Assembly (NCBI GenBank): GCA_945906795.1
Contig: CAMDRO010000016.1
Location: forward strand, 1-43,977
Direction of reading: 5' to 3'
Origin: Spirosoma fluviale
GTDB taxonomy: Bacteria; Bacteroidota; Bacteroidia; Cytophagales; Spirosomataceae
Length of the DNA stretch: 43,977 bases
Shown here: one piece after another, positions 43,883 to 43,977 of the stretch
How positions within the stretch are numbered: the first letter of the stretch is position 1
How the letters are laid out: every line of letters begins with the position of its first letter
The notes under the pieces: model-generated
The model's input: the letters and a program-made list of their open reading frames with translations, nothing else
Told to the model about the DNA's origin: nothing
The model's database searches: none
Position numbers and translations under genes: made by a program

Positions 43883-43883
43883 G
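43853..43883 (+). promoter_or_regulatory. Promoter of tRNA-Asn
   Basis: TTG at 43853-43855, a 20-base spacer and TATTTTTG at 43876-43883 fit the Bacteroidota TTG-N20-TAnnTTTG pattern 20 bases before the tRNA. It overlaps the terminator loop and U-tract. Confidence 0.55.
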
Positions 43884-43902
43884 CATTCCTAATAGGATAA
43901 AC

Positions 43903-43977
43903 TCCTTCTTAGCTCAGTTGGTTAGAGCACATGACTGTTAATCATGGGGTCCCTGGTTCGAGCCCAGGAGAGGGAGC
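43903..43977 (+). tRNA. tRNA-Asn (anticodon GTT)
   Basis: A full cloverleaf can be drawn. The acceptor stem TCCTTCT (43903-43909) pairs with AGAGGGA (43969-43975) with one G-U pair. The D-arm is AGCTCAGTTGGTTAGAGC. The anticodon stem CATGA/TCATG encloses the loop CTGTTAA with anticodon GTT at 43937-43939. The T-stem CCTGG/CCAGG encloses TTCGAGC. The discriminator base is G, as expected for asparagine. The last base may begin an encoded CCA, cut by the window edge. Confidence 0.95.

Overview
The window looks like part of the chromosome of a Bacteroidota bacterium, probably of the Cytophagales. The evidence is: promoters of the TTG-N20-TAnnTTTG type, few clear Shine-Dalgarno sequences, a Bacteroidota-style HemB, PurM and YbeY, a RhlE-type helicase, a GH3-family protein, a UpxY-like NusG paralogue, a PF14052-type Wzi protein and a Big_5 lipoprotein. 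Base composition is AT-rich. I cannot name the genus. I see no phage, insertion sequence or CRISPR array.

Layout. 1-0.5 kb: the start of rpmA and all of rplU, reading left. 0.5-10.8 kb: a leftward block of a very large secreted protein, an acyltransferase, recO and an M61 peptidase, then an XRE regulator, hemB and purM. 10.9-11.9 kb: kdsC-like phosphatase and gamma-carbonic anhydrase, reading right. 11.9-20.8 kb: DUF1684 protein, malic enzyme, DUF4442 protein, DinB-like protein, a second acyltransferase, and a leftward DEAD helicase-TPR-GH3 operon. 20.9-24.0 kb: a CLC antiporter of apparent fluoride type, coupled to an M14 peptidase and a NeuD-like acetyltransferase. 24.0-25.5 kb: lipB and a PolB-like exonuclease, reading left. 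25.5-30.7 kb: yraN, ybeY, mnmG, a methyltransferase and an Ig-like lipoprotein, reading right. 31.0-43.8 kb: TPR protein, acyl-CoA synthetase, a small polysaccharide set (gmd, UDP-sugar dehydrogenase, NusG-like antiterminator, Wzi), a leftward Gate-domain membrane protein, VanX-like dipeptidase and a TolC/MacA-like pair. A tRNA-Asn ends the window.

The most important non-coding feature is a probable chromosomal origin, oriC, at about 30,724-31,005. Eight DnaA boxes (TTATCCACA or TTATCCACT) lie in 282 AT-rich bases, and a ninth lies 263 bases further on. Three parS-like sites, one an 18-bp perfect palindrome, lie 4.4-6 kb to the left around lipB and mnmG. Genes right of this point read almost all rightward (away from it), and most genes at the left end of the window read leftward. 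The window is therefore probably the origin and ParB-loading region of the chromosome. Most genes are housekeeping. Less routine items are the CLC antiporter, the GH3 protein, the 1,580-residue secreted protein, the PDZ-less M61 peptidase and several intergenic inverted repeats. I did not find a clearly new multi-gene system.
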